From positions 7,484,727 through 7,548,726 of the forward strand of contig CM073327.1 in NCBI GenBank assembly GCA_037043015.1: a stretch of DNA of 64,000 bases, read 5' to 3'. Positions 22,762-34,442 of this stretch are shown in pieces. The stretch comes from Bryum argenteum (taxonomy: Eukaryota > Streptophyta > Bryopsida > Bryales > Bryaceae). Position numbers and translations under genes: made by a program. The notes under the pieces are model-generated. The model was not told the DNA's origin. It did no database searches and saw only the letters and a list, made by a program, of their open reading frames with translations. Within the stretch, counting starts at the first letter, position 1, and the number at the start of each line of letters is the position of its first letter.

Positions 22762-24110
22762 GAACACCAAACCCTTGTGGGGTTGGCCTGAATATAATGC
22801 CTGTTCAACTTATCTTTGATAATATGTCGACATGACATAACAACAATGACGTAAGACTACTTCAATGGTGATGGTACAAGAAATCTAGTTCACATCTTGT
22901 CAAAAAATTGTCAACGTTTTCATCATCGACGCTTATTTCTCGGTGAGGAAGTGCATTCATTCTTGTTCTTTTTAATTCCCATTGAAAGAATTTGATATAT
23001 GCTGACCACATTATGGATATCCCCTTCAGTTTACTACTAGTTTTTGAAGGTACTTCGGCAAAATTTTGTCCCAAATGTTGGGAAGTTCTATTGATGATTT
23101 GAATGTTTATATTCTATAGAATGTAATTTTTAATCAACTTAACCACAAAAATTCTTTGTTGTTTTTTGGGAGCTTAAAACCTCTAAACTGCAATTTCCTA
23201 CTTCTATGTACTCTTGAGAGTGCGAACCAAAATTGTATTCCTTCTTTTAAACTTCAATCGTAAGATCTTGTACCTAAGGCTATTTTTGGTTGGTGTTCCA
23301 AAAATTGACCATTGGATGTTAAAAGTCTGGAAGATCGTAAAATCCGAAGTTTCTCTCCCAAGTTCTTTTGAACATTGTGAAGATTGTTTTTGAAACATCT
23401 GGAGGCTACTCTTGTAAAGTTGTTAAACTTTTCGACTTGGATCACTTTGAAATCAGATTTGTGAGTTAGTAATAGACATACTTCAAACAAATTCTTTTGA
23501 GTTACCCCATGTCGGCTCGCAACCGAGGGATTGTCCTAGAAGATTTACATATTTTGAATTTCACAACATATACTTTGCAGTATAAGGGGCATCCACTTAA
23601 AAGCTTAGGGGAAAAACTTATTTTTAACACCTTCATCTAGCCCCCCGCCAATTGCAAAAACCTATCTTGGACTTCAAGATAGGTTAGGGGTTGATGGGAA
23701 ATTAAGTTCACAAAACTAATATGTGTTTCTTTTTTCTTAGCCCCGTGGTGGTGAAACACGCTACAAGAACTCGTCATGTGAGAGGCTGATTTTATGTAGG
23801 ATAAACCACCTGCGGGCAACAAGTTTCAAACTTCCAACTACATGGGTATCAACATTAAGGTCATTCCCAGAAATTTAATCATGTTCATAGTCATGGCTCA
23901 TAATTAAGAGCCGTGATCAGTTTGAGCCTGTGTTCCGGGGTATGAGTAAATTTACAAGAACAATTAAATGCAAGTGGATCACATCGCCAAGCCCTTTGTG
24001 AGCCATCTAAATGACTCATTAACATAGATTTGCTTAACTTTGCAAATTTTGAGTAAATGTTTTATAAAAACTTCTAAAAAACTCTAATTCATTTTACTTA
24101 TGTTCTTTGA
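22262..24110. other. Intergenic, no supported gene
   Basis: AT-rich DNA with several short ORFs on both strands, none with recognisable motifs or conserved frame. A retroposon tail is listed separately. Confidence 0.45.
22717..22812 (-). repeat. Retroposon 3' end with (TTTA)n tail, copy 2
   Basis: On the minus strand: AGGCATTATATTCAGGCCAA, CCCCACAAGGGTTTGGTGTT and CTT followed by about eleven ATTT units. A copy at 31437-31505 has the same body with a short degenerate tail. A simple tandem tail directly after a conserved body is typical of non-LTR retroposons (LINE or SINE). Confidence 0.6.
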
Positions 24111-24161
24111 TTATTTAAGCGACTCTAAATTCTAATCCTAGTTTCCATTTTAATTTAATTC

Positions 24162-24775
24162 CCCATACTAATTCTCTAATTTTAGTATTTGGTTATATAG
24201 CCATTTCAATTCAATTCCCATACTAATTTTCTAATCTTATTATTTGGGTAAAAGCCATTTTAATTTAATTTCCCATACTAATTTTTTTTTATCGTAGTAT
24301 TCGGTTAAATAACCATTTCACTTTTATAGCCTCTACTAATTTTCTAACCATATAATTAGTCTAATAGCCCATTTCCGTTTATTCGCCCATACTAATTTCT
24401 ACTCGCAGTAATTAGTTAATAGCCATTTTCCATGTTCCGCCCATACTAATTTCTTAACGCAGTAATTAGTTAATAGCCATTTTCTCATAACCTCAACCCA
24501 TAATAATTTCTGGCTACACTAATTAACTGCCGCCCACAATAATTTCAGCGGAGGCCACTCTAATTAACTGCCGCCCACACTAGTTTCAGCGGAGGCCACT
24601 CTAATTAACTGCCGCCCACACTAATTTCAGCGGAGGCCACTCTAATTAGCTGCCGCCCACACTAGTTTCAGCGGAGGCCACTCTAATCAACCTCCGCCCA
24701 CACTATACGGGCCGGCTACACTATTTAACATCCGCCCACACTATACGGGCCGGCGACCGCACTAATTTCCATGAT
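24162..24775. repeat. Drifting satellite, about 13 units (55 to 41 to 38 bp)
   Basis: Every unit starts with CCCATACTAATTT or CCCACACTARTTT. The first units are about 55 bp and AT-rich (TTAGTATTTGG, AGCCATTT). Units around 24370-24480 are 54-57 bp with CAGTAATTAGTTAATAGCC. From about 24536 they are 41 bp with TCAGCGGAGGCCACTCTAA, and the last two are about 38 bp with TATACGGGCCGGC. Base composition thus climbs from strongly AT to strongly GC along the array. Confidence 0.85.
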
Positions 24776-24892
24776 TCTTCTTCTGTAATAATTCTGCCGG
24801 CCGCCTCACTGATTGAGGTGACCGGGTCTCTAAATTTGAAGATATAAGGAAGAAAATCCTCCCTTCTTAGCATGTTAGTTTCAATTGTAGTT

Positions 24893-25185
24893 TCAATTTA
24901 GTTTCCATTTAGTTCTCTGTTCCTGTGATCGGTAGAAGTTCAAGGAGCTTTGCGGCAGCCTTGTCGACGGTGTCTTCTTGTCACCGGACTGCGCATCACA
25001 TTCTGCAGCTCCTCCGGCGCGTACTTTCGCAAACAGATGAACGCAAATGATGGCGAGTACATTGCTGTGTTCGAGTTCAGCATCAGCGTCGTCGAATCCT
25101 CGTGTCCTGCCAGCAACGGCCTCCTCTTCACCTCCGTCTGCCTCGTCTGCACCTGGGAGCAACTTTGCTGATGAATTCTGCACTA
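24893..25185. other. GC-rich island, possible gene fragment
   Basis: Between the satellite and a 19-bp repeat, this stretch has coding-like composition and overlapping ORFs of 70-96 residues on both strands. I recognise none of the translations. It could be an exon of an unidentified gene, a relic, or composition spilling over from the satellite. Confidence 0.25.
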
Positions 25186-25472
25186 CAAATCTGAAGTGTA
25201 GTGTTATTTAATATAGATACCAGAGGTCGGTCGTCAGATGATGGAGGTCGGGACAGAGTAGGGCATCTAGAAAGAAGCAGAGCAGTAGATGAAAATGGTA
25301 TCGTGGTCGTTACAGAGCCATTCTAGTGGTGTACTACACAGTAATATAGGTAGATAAATAGAACTCAAAGTAATCAGATCGATGGCAGTACCACACGCCA
25401 CTGCCAGTATTTGAGTTCGACTTGTTCCTTGGTAGCACCGAATTTGCTTGCAGCGAAGAAGGAACTCCAGAA

Positions 25473-25583
25473 GCGTTGTTTTCATCCAGCAGCGCTGTTT
25501 TCATCCACAAGCGTCGTTTTCATCCAGCAGCGTTGTTTTCATCCAGCAGCGCTGTTTTCATCCTCCAACATTATTTTCGTCGA
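25473..25583. repeat. 19-bp tandem repeat, about 5.8 copies
   Basis: Units of the form GCGTTGTTTTCATCCAGCA with alternation GTT/GCT/GTC. The last copy is diverged and partial. Reading frames through it give only repeated peptides. Confidence 0.85.
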
Positions 25584-26767
25584 TCTTTTCAACTCGTTGT
25601 GTTGTTATTAATTCCTCAAAAGACGGTGGGAGGATTTTTTAGCTCACACCCTTGGCCCTGCAGAGGGAGCACTAGAAGACCGAGGGTCACATAATGAGCA
25701 ACAGACCTTGGGTCAGAGCCGTGATCGTGAAATATCAAAAAGTGCATTTAAAGTGGCTTGGTCACCCTTTGTAGTATAAAGTGGATTTGGACATGAACAA
25801 GTTTAAGCTCAATTTTCTAGTATACATCCTCATGATTCTATCCTTTAGAATTTGTGATTGTGCACAAAGTGTAGTGTAGTAAAAAAATCCGCAACAATAA
25901 AGAGAGAGTCCATGATGATAATCTTTTTTCTAAATTTCATAATATCACTAATTTATTAAACTCAATACATTCAATAAATTCATAAACTCAATAAGTTCAC
26001 TTGATTGATTTTGATGAATATAAACATTAAAATCAATCCTCCTCTTGAATCTCACAACACATACAAACTTCACTTCATGGGATGAGATTTTTGTTTAGAT
26101 TATTTTTTAAGGCTTTCAACGGTATGATCTTGAAGAAAAATACCATAAAAGGAAGTGGTAGAAATTTAACCGTTGGATCTTCACTATGTGTGAGATCATA
26201 ACATTTACAATTGATGGAAATTTTGATGTATTTTTCAAATGGTAATATAGTGTTAGGTTAAAATGAAATAAAAGACAACAAACTTGATGCAAAATCTTTC
26301 TTTGGCCATCTTTGGCACACATAGTCTCCTTTGTGCAAAGAGGAAGTTGAAGATTGCTACCCCAAACATATTGCTAATTTTATTTCCATGTAAATAACTA
26401 GGTTGAGCATGCTCATGCAAAATTTTAGAGACTTATTTGGCTATTTGAACCTTCATGCAATTTATCTTCCACAAGAAGGTATAAAATCAGCAATTTGGTA
26501 AAATATGTATCACCTTAATTGTATCTGGCTCAAGGGGAAAATGGATAGTGAGTAGAGACCTCTATAATTGTTTTAGCAAAATTATTTTTGAAAAATTTGA
26601 AAACTCAATCTTATCAAATTTTGAAAGAAATAAAATGTAAAATAATGTTGTCCAGAGCTTGCTCTTGTAAATTTTGAAGGCTACCATTGTAAAAATCAAT
26701 AGAGTTTTTTTACATATGTTCCTTGGAAATTTGAGTCGTGATTTTCCAATAATCATTTTTTCAACCA

Positions 26768-26799
<32 letters not shown>

Positions 26800-27269
26800 C
26801 ATCAAAACCTCCCCATCTCGACTTGAAAACTAAACTTTCTATATGTAGGTTCAAAGCGTGGAATTTGGCATCGCAAATTTTACCACATACACCTTCCAGA
26901 ATTTGGAGCACCCTCCTAAAAAATAGATAAAAATATTACTTTAACCCCTTCATCTAGGCTACCAAACATAGCAAAAATCCATGCCAAATTCCTTAGTTGT
27001 TTCCGGGCTTAAAAATCAACATTTATCTATTTGTATAATTATTATAATGTAATTATTATATAATTATTAATGTAATATAACAATTGTTTTTGTTGAGTAG
27101 GATTCTACCTTGGTTGACTTCTCAATGTAATGCTCATTTAATTGTTATAAAAAAACGAAGGTGCAACCTCCACGACCCGTCAAAAATGGTTGGATTTTCT
27201 TTGCCCAATTGGCACAAGGCTTTCAAAAACTGAATCTTAAAATAAATTTAATGTTCACTTGTACATTAA
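25584..27269. other. Intergenic, AT-rich
   Basis: No gene supported. About 26100-26230 contains words such as TTTCAACGGTATGATCTTG and AACCGTTGGATCTTCAC, also seen in TTAA-type MITE relics near 59050 and 62410. A poly(A) run of about 29 lies at 26766-26794. Confidence 0.45.
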
Positions 27270-27921
27270 TCCCTACATATCCTTGATACAAAAAAATTTA
27301 AATTATCACAAAGGACCCTCTTCTACTTCAGGCCCATAAAAACACAATCTAATCATTAATTAGAAAATCCAATCGTAGGATCTTGAAGTTAACTTGACCC
27401 CTTACTCATATGTCAAATTTGAACCGTTAATTTTTCTCCGATTTTGAGATTACAATATGGTTGAAGTACCCATAACCACCAACATAAGAAAACTCGCCCA
27501 TTTGTAGCTTGTCTATTTATAGTGGGTAATTTTTTTTGGGTGGCAAGATAGTTTTTAGGAAGGTTTGTAATTTTTTTATATTTTTTTGTAAAACACATGA
27601 ATTAATACGAATTTTCAAACAGTAAAGTACTGCATGACCCGTAATCAACCTATAGGATATGCAAAAACCACCTTAGGTGGTACAAATTTCCATTCATGAT
27701 TCGACCCAAAACCACCAGCTTTTGTATTGTTTTGATTGGTCTGTTTGAATTGAGTGTTCTGACAATGCTAGTTCAGGCTAGGTGCGGTTATGGGGAGATC
27801 TATATGTTGATATTGGGGGTGCTGGTGGTTTTAGGTACTTCTACCTTAGTCAAAGTTGGCTGACTTTTTTCCCTGCGGAAATCCCCAAAAAGCCATTTCA
27901 GCTTTCTTGGATCTTTAGGGG
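27270..27921. mobile_element. TTAA-flanked MITE interrupted by another TIR element
   Basis: TTAA flanks at 27266-27269 and 27922-27925. The left end TCCCTACATATCCTTGATAC and the right end GGATCTTTAGGGG match the outer element at 21669-22261. A 379-bp element lies inside at 27463-27841, between words that are adjacent in the other copy (ATTACAAT and GTCAAAGTTGG). The net length is about 270 bp. Confidence 0.75.
27463..27841. mobile_element. 379-bp TIR element inserted in a TTAA MITE
   Basis: The left end GAAGTACCCATAACCACCA and the reverse complement of the right end GAAGTACCTAAAACCACCA pair over more than 20 bp. The match can be stretched outward to TA(T/A)GGT. No convincing target duplication is visible, so the superfamily is not assigned. 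The interior is non-coding. Confidence 0.65.
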
Positions 27922-30900
27922 TTAATATCAAATCTTGGATTCTTTGTGAGACGAGACGGGTGTCGAAACCAAAACTTGGTGTTTTTTCCAAAGAAAGTGT
28001 TTAATATTCCAGCTGAATATCCCTTTGCATGATGATGAGATACCGCGTAACCATGGCATTTCATATCTGAACACCATAATGCCCCAAGGCAAGGCAAGCC
28101 ATCCCATTATTTTTATGGTATTCTCTTTTACTGAAATGAATCTCAACCATGCATGCATGAGTAGCATACCATAATTTGGGGGCATGGAATTGTTCACACT
28201 TGGCATCAAGTTGTGCGCACTTTTGGCGGTATGACTTATTTGGTCACAAGAATTTACATTTTGACTTCGAAGAAATAACCGAGTAATTGTGCGTATCTAG
28301 AGTGTGTTGGAAAATCGTTAGGCCATGTGAATCTTGAAGTCGAGCGTCAAGTGTTCAATTTTTTTGTCGATTCTAATGGAAATAGTTGGTGTCGTGGAAG
28401 TCGTAGAGCTTTGTAAATGTGATTATAAATGTGTTCATCATAATTGTACCTATGGACCTTTGTCCTGTGGGCACTAGCTCATTGTCAAGACAAAAAGACA
28501 CTCTATTCATGTTGGCCTCAAAAGAGGACAAGAGTTTATATCTTATCTAATCATTATAATGTTGAGACCCGAGAATGACATGGTTTAGGGTTTCCTGGAC
28601 TATGGTTTTAGTAGAATTCTAAGATTGGTACTATGCATAATTATTATAAAAAGGTGAGGAACACACTCTATGATTTCATGGGCCTAGAGTCGTCCTTTTT
28701 TAAATAAAACTCTATTTTGATAGATATCATTCTAAGAATCTATTGATTTCAAGGATTCTGTTTGTAGTCATTGTTATCATTTTTACTCCTAAATGCCTTG
28801 AGGTGTAGGAAGTTTCAACTTTCTTTGAGACTAAGCAAGTCAATAAAATATTTTTTAGATTTTACATGAGACAATCTAAAAATTTGTTAGCATAATTAGG
28901 ATATTGTCAAGTATTAGAATGAGGAGTTTCAGAAAATATTGAGAGATCTAAGAGTTTAAGTGAAACTAGCAGTAGATATTAAATGGATAACTAACCTTGA
29001 GCAAGCATTAGGACTCCAGACAGAGTTGGAAGCACAACCACTCTTGAAAGTATGTTGTACTATAGAGTTACTTACTAACTTTTTAATCATTGTAGAATGA
29101 TTTAAATGATTTTTTAGGCTTGTAATAGGCAAAAACATATAAAAATTCAACACATTATTTTACAAGATAGAATATATAATAATATATTGGGCAAGTTTGA
29201 AATAAAATGCATTGTAGAGGGATCCTTCATTCAACTCTTACTATAGAGACAATATTATTTTTTATTGGGAATATTGGGGATTAAGTAAGGGAAGTGTATG
29301 AAACCCCTCTTGGCCTTGAAATATTTTAATATTGGGCACTTTAAGTTGTTGCCTACCTCATACTATTCTTGAAATTTGATAAATTGGTTTAGAATCTAAC
29401 CTTCGAGTTGCCCATCATTAAAATCTTGCCTTACTTGTGTTTGATTGCTTGTAAAAAATAGTTAAAGTACCCAAATCAAGTTTTTAGATTGCATATTAAA
29501 ATAAATTCACCAAATTTATAGACAACATGCAAAAAATTGTCTTAATTTGACACTGAGAACCCTTCAAAACTCACAATGAACCCATGATAGTTTGGACTTT
29601 AGGGGTTGATATATTAACGTTCTCCTACTATTGGAATTTTTAATTAAATTCTTTAAGCATTCTCTGTTGATGTCAACCCTCTAATAATATGATGATCCTA
29701 CAAAACAACTTTCCTCCTAGGCTAGTTCTCTACCTTGCTCAAGTATGTAATTCTCTCTCAATTGATTGATACATTAATTGGTTGAAAACATAAAAATCTA
29801 ATGATCCTACTCAAAATTATTATACCGATAGGTTGGTTGAGAATCATTTCATTTCAAAGATAGATGCTAGTTTTGTGGAAAATTGTTTCTCCAAGATGTA
29901 ATTGCTTTATGTGGTGAAGGATAGAATATGAAAGAATATTCTAGATTTGACAATTACTTAAACTAATCTTTGGATTTTGAATCATTGTTGAAACTAATGA
30001 TAGGCCATAGAATCTACCACAAGACCTCATTTCTGCTTTCTACAACCATTATTCATCTACCAAAAAGAATTTGGTATACTATCTTATACAATTATTACGA
30101 TTAAGATATGTGATGGAAATGGATAATTGATGTTGTAAGTTTTCTTGTTGGAACCCAAAATAAGTTTAACCATAACAGGGTATCAACCTTCAAATTTATC
30201 TAAAATGAGCAAGTTACTCTGTGAATTTTCACGGTTTTTAGAGATGATCTATAAAATTGTATGATCTTGTACCAAGATCGAAAGCTCAACCAAGAGTTCC
30301 AAATTTTTGCACCACATAAATTACAAGATCCATGTGTTTGATGAAAAAACTATTTAGGCATTGCATTTCTAGCAAGCATTACAATCACATACTATGCCCA
30401 AATTGCACCTTCTTTTCAAAGTGCATCAGTAAATATGGTCAATTACCACTCCACAAAGTCTTATAATCATTGAAGTCATACAGAAACATTGGTGTGGCTT
30501 GTAGGCACGAGAGTTACTGTGGAAATAAAAAAGAAAAATGAATGCCAGGAGTAGAGTAATGTCAACCAATCGGATTAAACCTTAGAATGAAGCCTCATTC
30601 TAAAGGTTTTATCTAATTGGTGTTTGCAAAGTGCCCAAGAAAAGTATCTCGGCATGTTTGTGACTTTGTGTTTGCAGGTTAATAGAATTAAAATTGCGAC
30701 CAAGGCCAAATGCATATAATAAATTGCATATGTAACTAGACTCATAAACATTTCAAAATTTATATTTCTCATAAATTAGCTATATATAGCCTACTAATGC
30801 CTTTCAAATTTTGAGTTAGCAGCAATATTCTATATTGGGCGTTTAGGAATTAAGAAAGTGGATACTCTTCAGCACTTTCGAATGTCCTCAGATACAAACA

Positions 30901-31212
30901 TGGCCCTTCCTAGACCAACCTTATAGTTCTTATTCATATTCATATTCATATTCATACAAGCTCCATAGTTTTTATGTTGTTTGCTCAAATGTCCACATTA
31001 CATTCTAATTTCATAGACACTATTTATTAACAAACTCATCAACACTTGATCGATGATACATAAAAGACAAGAGATGCAATTCGTGTGTACCAAGCCAAAA
31101 CCAAACAAATGTTCAATAGTTCCACGTTTGTTTTCAAGAGTTCGTTGAGAAAAAACCAAAATATTTGAGGACCAAGTAAATAACCTTCATGATGAAGAAG
31201 AAGAAAAAAAAA

Positions 31213-31245
<33 letters not shown>

Positions 31246-31436
31246 TAAATCAAAATGTGGTTGTTTGAGATATCGGACTACAAACAAACAAACCAAAATT
31301 ATAAAAATAAAAATACTTCAGGTCAAGTAAACAAGTGAAAATCCAATCTTTCTCTTAAAATTTGCATGTCTTTACAAATTGAAAATCCAATTATTTTTTT
31401 CAAGTAGACTACTTGTTTGAAAACACTGCAGGAATA
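27922..31436. other. Intergenic, AT-rich, no gene
   Basis: Several short ORFs without motifs. A ~50-bp block at 29744-29797 (TTCTCTCAATTGATT, ACATTAATTGGTTG) recurs at 41488-41548 and 42134-42193 and is listed as a retroposon-like 3' end in the findings. A poly(A)-rich run lies at 31204-31245. Confidence 0.45.
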
Positions 31437-31505
31437 GAAATAAATATAAGAACACCAGACTCTTGTGGGGTTATCGTGAATAAAATGCCCGTTTGACCTA
31501 CTCTC
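31437..31505 (-). repeat. Retroposon 3' end, copy 3
   Basis: On the minus strand: CAAACGGGCATTTTATTCAC, then ATAACCCCACAAGAGTCTGG, TGTTCTTATATTTATTTC. It matches 22717-22812 with a shorter, degenerate TTTA tail. Confidence 0.55.
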
Positions 31506-31978
31506 CATGATATGCCCGCAAACAATGAAGGAAACCGAGGGGCCAAGTGAACAAAGGGATACCTCTAAACTCCATTATTGATAAAAGACCATTGCAGACA
31601 TTTTCAGCTAAAGAGGCTCCCCAGTGTGAAAGCACGGGACTGGAAATTTGGGATATACAGCCTTCGTGGTTTGACCCACAAGGGCTCAAAAAAACCCCCA
31701 ACCAGTGTGAACGCGTCCAGAATGCCACGTAGTCTAAGTCTGCGCTGACCTGGCTCCGAAATAATTGGGAAATTTGGGTTTAAATATTATTTATTTGGGG
31801 GTCCCTCAGAAGTTAGTTAAACCATGCAAATGTCCCTGACCCTACAAAATTCTTATTCAATCCTAAATCGGAAGAATAATACTCCCTCCGTCCATTTTTA
31901 TTTCCCCTAGAGGCAATGTTTATTAATACGTCAAGAGGCAAAATATACCCATCGTCAAAGCCTCCTTGGGTGAGGGCA

Positions 31979-32201
31979 CTACACTAAATTTGATAATTAG
32001 TGTTAGATTATTATAAGATTTGAAAATGCTATAAGTTTTTACTTTTAAAAAAATTAAATTACCAAGAGCATTGATTCTGATACTATATAAGGACCCCCAT
32101 CTTGGTCAATTTAGTGGGTAAAATTATTGAACAACAGTAAAAACTTATAACATGTTTATGTAAATTAGTGTATCTAACACTAATTATCAAATTTAGTGTA
32201 G
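31979..32201. mobile_element. CTACAC MITE, 223-bp copy 1
   Basis: Starts CTACACTAAATTTGATAATT and ends with its inverted repeat, ATTTAGTGTAG, with about 30-bp arms containing ATTAGTGTTAGAT. A second whole copy in opposite orientation at 42531-42753 is exactly the same length. Flanking target duplications are not clear. It is non-coding and AT-rich. Confidence 0.75.
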
Positions 32202-32218
32202 AGAAGTGTAGAATATTA

Positions 32219-32398
32219 CTCCCTCCGTCTCGGAAAAACACCTTGATTTGCTAAAAATTGTTAATTTTTCTGATGGTTTAAATTACTCATTGATATATTA
32301 GTTGAATATGGTTTGGATGGTCTAGGTTACTCAAGAATATCAAATTTTGTGAGATGGGTGTTTGAACAAAATCATGGTGTATTTCGAGAGGGAGGGAG
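32219..32398. mobile_element. Stowaway-like MITE, 180 bp
   Basis: CTCCCTCCGTCTCGGAAAAA on the left and the inverted TTTCGAGAGGGAGGGAG on the right. It is preceded by TA; the right flank is TG, a likely mutated TA. Immediately to the right the sequence continues as a partial copy of the CTACAC MITE, so this element probably landed inside that copy. Confidence 0.75.
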
Positions 32399-32601
32399 TG
32401 TTAGATTATTATGAGATTTGAAAATACTATATGAGTTTTTACTTTTGACAAAGAATAACCACCAGAAGTATTGATTCCAACACTATGTAAGAATCCCCAT
32501 CTTAGCCAGTGTAGTGGGTAAAAAAACGGGTTAACAATAAAAAATCATAACATGTTTATATAAATTAGTGTATCTAACACTAATTTACCTCTTTAGTGTA
32601 T
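32399..32601. mobile_element. CTACAC MITE, partial copy 2
   Basis: Aligns to 31979-32201 from TTAGATTATTATGAGATTTG to the right end CTTTAGTGTAT. Its left terminal ~25 bp are replaced or displaced by the adjoining Stowaway-like element. Confidence 0.65.
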
Positions 32602-33914
32602 TGTGGTACATGTATGTATTCCTCTTAAATGATGAATACATTAATTATTAAAAATGAAAAGAAAAAGACCTTCTGCTGCTAGTTGATGAATCTAGCGTGT
32701 AATATTTTCAATATAAGTTACCTAAAATATAGTCAACATTTTTCTTTTCTGAATTTTTAAATCAGTTACGAATGATCCATTGATTTGTCAAGGAAGAAAT
32801 ACTTATGTGGAAGAAGTTGTCAACTCTTGTGAGTAATTAAAATAGTCATTGTGAGAGTAGAATTCTATACATGTCTACTCCAATTCAATGGTCTTATATT
32901 GTAAGGACAACAAATATTCAAACCCATTAGTAACACAATAATCATTACTGCAAAACTTGTTGATAGAGAAATACAAACTCCTTTCCTTATGGATACTTAA
33001 TATTCCTAAGTACTAAATCACACAAGAATGGAAAAACAAACAAGAATCTTTCTGAAGTAGGTAAAGTGCATGCAGGCAAGGCGTTTCACACCCTACTTTA
33101 GCCCACTTTAAGCACATGTTTTTGGTGGTAACTTTGAGTAACATACCAGTAGTTTGAGTCTCTAGAGGTCAACATCGCAAAAAAGTGACTCCACACTCAA
33201 AATCATATAGTTGTTGCTCCCAAGGCATCTTCTTTACCAGCTTCATAGTAACTTGAACCTTCTCACGAAAGTTATAGAATCAGTCAAACCACTCCTTTTG
33301 CAAATTTGTTTTGATTTGATTTTAGAATTCAAAAACAAAAACTCCTCTCTTCAGACAGTTTAGTAGTTCATTTAAAGATTTAAATAATCTTCCAATTTCA
33401 ACACGTCAAAGCTCCCCAGTCAAACTCAACAGTGGAATTTTAAAAACAGTTCTCGGATACCGACACTCTCTCGGGAACCGCCTCGTGAGACCCGGAAAGT
33501 GCAAATATCAGGAAGTTGGTAATTATGGTAGGGCCCCTGCCGACCAGTGCGTGTTCTCGACAACCCACAATTTGCATCACATGCTCCAAACTCCCCCCCC
33601 TCCCCAAGAAACTGAAAACGTGCCTTATTCCTCCTTTCAAATACTAGATCTATGAATACAAACTCTAATTTTCAAACTACTACAAAAAATCCAATCGAAC
33701 AAGAAGAAACTAGCTACTGTCATCACGGACCTCGGGACTCCCGCTCGCTCAAACTGACTGACACTCCTCATAACTAGCTTGTCTCTCACTTCACACACAC
33801 ACACTCTCAGCTTGTCTCTCACTTTAGTCGGTTCCACACACAGACTCTTCCGATCAATCAATTGAAAAGCTAGACTGTGTGTTCTCTCTCTCGACTGTCA
33901 AAACTCCGCCTCTG
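32602..33914. other. Intergenic, no gene
   Basis: AT-rich to about 33400, then of more balanced composition toward the bHLH promoter. A ~30-bp direct repeat (AGCTTGTCTCTCACTT) sits near 33777 and 33812. No ORF here has recognisable content. Confidence 0.45.
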
Positions 33915-33975
33915 CGGCTAGCTTCGATCGAATCAATCAATTAGTCGACAAGAGGTTGATTGAATCGATCAGTTT

Positions 33976-34041
<66 letters not shown>

Positions 34042-34121
34042 TCGGCTAGCTTCGATCGGATCGATCAATCAGTCGACAAGAAGGTTGATTGAATCGATCA
34101 GTTTGAAAAGAGAGAGAGAGT
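33915..34121. repeat. Tandem duplication with (GA)n upstream of the bHLH gene
   Basis: Unit 1 starts at about 33915 and unit 2 at about 34043. Both contain CGGCTAGCTTCGATCG, AGTCGACAAG and GGTTGATTGAATCGATCAG, then GA repeats. In unit 1 the GA run is about 31 dinucleotides (33979-34039); in unit 2 it is only about 6. It lies about 320-530 bp before the bHLH ATG, in promoter or leader. Confidence 0.85.
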
Positions 34122-34442
34122 CTCGTTATTGCATGATCGAGACTTGGATTACTTGAATAAGCTAGCCGATTCACTTCACAAGACTCGTGAATGGTGCTAG
34201 CGTTCATGAATTCCAGTCTGTGCACAGTGCACTTGTCCAAGTTTAATTCTTCCAACGGTGCGTGAGTACTAGATAGTGCGTGGATCATCGCAGATCATTC
34301 TTGGCAATGTAGATTTGCATCCCGTCTGTCTTTAAGTTAAGTACTAGTAAGGATCGATCAGGTGACCGAAACGAAGCGGAATTGTTGAGTCTGATCACAA
34401 CAAGTAATCTTGAATCCACAAAACCTTGATCGAAGCTAGAAA

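Noticed and set aside
24162-24775. Possible CRISPR-like array
   Set aside because: Units are contiguous and degenerate with no unique spacers, and the genome is eukaryotic.
33956-34156. Arg/Glu-alternating ORF
   Set aside because: It is the (GA)n microsatellite translated.
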